From the NCBI RefSeq assembly GCF_000269605.1, contig NZ_AKCI01000001.1, forward strand, positions 434,001 through 498,000: 64,000 nt of DNA. Reading direction: 5' to 3'. Made by a program: the position numbers and the translations under genes. Below, one piece after another: positions 63,123 through 64,000 of this stretch. Origin of the DNA: Scardovia wiggsiae F0424. GTDB taxonomy: Bacteria; Actinomycetota; Actinomycetes; Actinomycetales; Bifidobacteriaceae. The stretch's first letter is position 1; every line of letters begins with the position of its first letter. The notes beneath the pieces are model-generated. The model did no database searches. It saw nothing but the letters and a program-made list of their open reading frames with translations, and had not been told where the DNA came from.

Positions 63123-64000
63123 ATGCCACGTACAAAAGATACTGCGAACGCCCAGGATGCACGCCGCCAGGCTGCATTGGATACTGCTCTCGCACAAGTT
63201 GAGAAGGCCTTCGGCAAAGGTTCCGCAATGCGCCTGGGGGATAAGCCCGTCAACCAGGTAGAAGTTATCCCTACAGGATCCATTGCCCTTGATCTTGCCT
63301 TGGGAATAGGCGGTTTGCCGCGTGGCAGGATCATCGAGATATTCGGCCCCGAATCGTCAGGTAAAACGACTATTGCCCTGCATGCAGTCGCCAATGCCCA
63401 GAAGAATGGCGGTGTTGCAGCATTCATAGATGCTGAGCATGCGCTTGACCCTGATTATGCGCGCAAGCTGGGCGTTGATACCGATTCCCTGATCATCTCC
63501 CAGCCTGATAATGGCGAGCAGGCGCTGGAAATAGCCGATATGCTTATCCGCTCGGGCGCGCTTGACATTATCGTTGTTGATTCGGTAGCAGCCCTGGTGC
63601 CGAAAGCGGAAATTGACGGCGAAATGGGGGACAGCCATGTTGGTCTCCAGGCACGCCTGATGAGCCAGGCACTGCGCAAAATGACAGGTGCCCTGTCCCA
63701 GTCTAACACTACAGCTATTTTTATTAACCAGCTGCGCGAAAAGATTGGTGTTATGTTTGGCAACCCTGAAACGACAACAGGCGGCAAGGCCCTTAAATTC
63801 TATTCTTCAGTCCGTCTTGATATCCGCCGTATACAGACACTGAAGAATGGTGATGAAGCTGTAGGGAACCGGACACGTATAAAAGTCGTTAAAAATAAAA
63901 TGGCACCCCCTTTCAAATCAGCAGAATTCGATATCCTTTACGGTGAAGGCGTATCAAGGGAAGGCTCGCTTATCGACATGGCGCTTAGCGCCGGGATCGT
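63123..64000 (+). CDS. recA: Recombinase RecA (3' end beyond the window)
   Basis: Strand-exchange protein of homologous recombination and co-protease for LexA. 292 residues are visible and the gene continues past the right edge. Walker [10 protein letters not shown] lies near residue 75, [11 protein letters not shown] near 104, Walker [13 protein letters not shown] near 148, and the L2 loop region [15 protein letters not shown] near 213. ACAGGAGAACAG gives a clear ribosome site before ATG 63123. Control by LexA is indicated by the SOS box upstream. Confidence 0.97.
   Translation, partial: MPRTKDTANAQDARRQAALDTALAQVEKAFGKGSAMRLGDKPVNQVEVIPTGSIALDLALGIGGLPRGRIIEIFGPESSGKTTIALHAVANAQKNGGVAAFIDAEHALDPDYARKLGVDTDSLIISQPDNGEQALEIADMLIRSGALDIIVVDSVAALVPKAEIDGEMGDSHVGLQARLMSQALRKMTGALSQSNTTAIFINQLREKIGVMFGNPETTTGGKALKFYSSVRLDIRRIQTLKNGDEAVGNRTRIKVVKNKMAPPFKSAEFDILYGEGVSREGSLIDMALSAGI

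Noticed and set aside
1-64000. CRISPR arrays, rRNA and tRNA genes, prophage or insertion-sequence transposases
   Set aside because: No regularly spaced repeats, rRNA-like sequence, tRNA T-arms or transposase motifs were seen. The two tyrosine recombinases are chromosomal XerC and XerD and not phage integrases.

Overview
The window looks like chromosome from an actinobacterium of the family Bifidobacteriaceae. This rests on gene order and protein character, not on a database search. The actinobacterial block miaB-miaA-ftsK-pgsA-cinA-clgR-DUF3046-recA fills the last 9 kb. A parA-scpA-scpB block, an infC-rpmI-rplT block, the pair DUF3710/DUF3159, and separate xerC and xerD genes are also present. 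A LexA box of the CGAAC-N4-GTTCG type precedes recA. Base composition is moderate, near half G+C by eye, so a scardovial rather than a high-GC bifidobacterial lineage is possible, but I cannot settle this. No rRNA, tRNA or CRISPR array was seen.

Layout. 1-3.5 kb: the start of a PTS permease gene with an antiterminator-type leader, divergent from an AgrA/AgrC-like two-component pair. 3.6-10.7 kb: monosaccharide uptake, with a ROK repressor, an orphan sugar ATPase and a complete ChvE-type binding protein/ATPase/permease operon. 10.7-16.6 kb: thiamine pyrophosphokinase, a HAD phosphatase and a four-gene polar amino-acid ABC transporter. 16.8-18.4 kb: infC-rpmI-rplT. 18.5-21.2 kb: a fructokinase/MFS pair. 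21.2-33.7 kb: xerD, then a minus-strand oligopeptide transporter (oppB, oppC, fused oppDF and two oppA paralogues), then parA-scpA-scpB. 33.8-43.8 kb: typA, membrane proteins, xerC, a third oligopeptide-binding lipoprotein, xthA, DUF3710, DUF3159 and an rRNA methyltransferase. 43.8-47.8 kb: an accessory patch with a DUF262/DUF1524 restriction-type protein, a GNAT acetyltransferase and a truncated amidohydrolase. 47.8-54.9 kb: DUF1304, a lipoprotein, a P-type ATPase, an EamA exporter, a Bax-inhibitor-1 protein and a small alarmone synthetase. 54.9-64 kb: the recA block.

The operons are mostly tight, with 4-nt ATGA overlaps and strong AGGAGG-type ribosome sites. Several genes (ROK, thiN, the HAD gene, parA, perhaps miaB) instead have a -10-like hexamer 6-7 nt before the ATG and no Shine-Dalgarno sequence, which suggests leaderless mRNAs.

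The most unusual non-coding signal is a pair of about 80-bp palindromic elements at 10719-10801 and 18519-18598. They have near-identical 26-27-bp arms. Their asymmetric cores match only when one copy is inverted, as expected for a dispersed repeat family. Other points worth a second look are the PTS antiterminator leader, a G10 tract in a terminator loop, transporter insertions splitting conserved actinobacterial blocks, and the defence-like patch with decaying genes. I did not find a clearly new multi-gene system.
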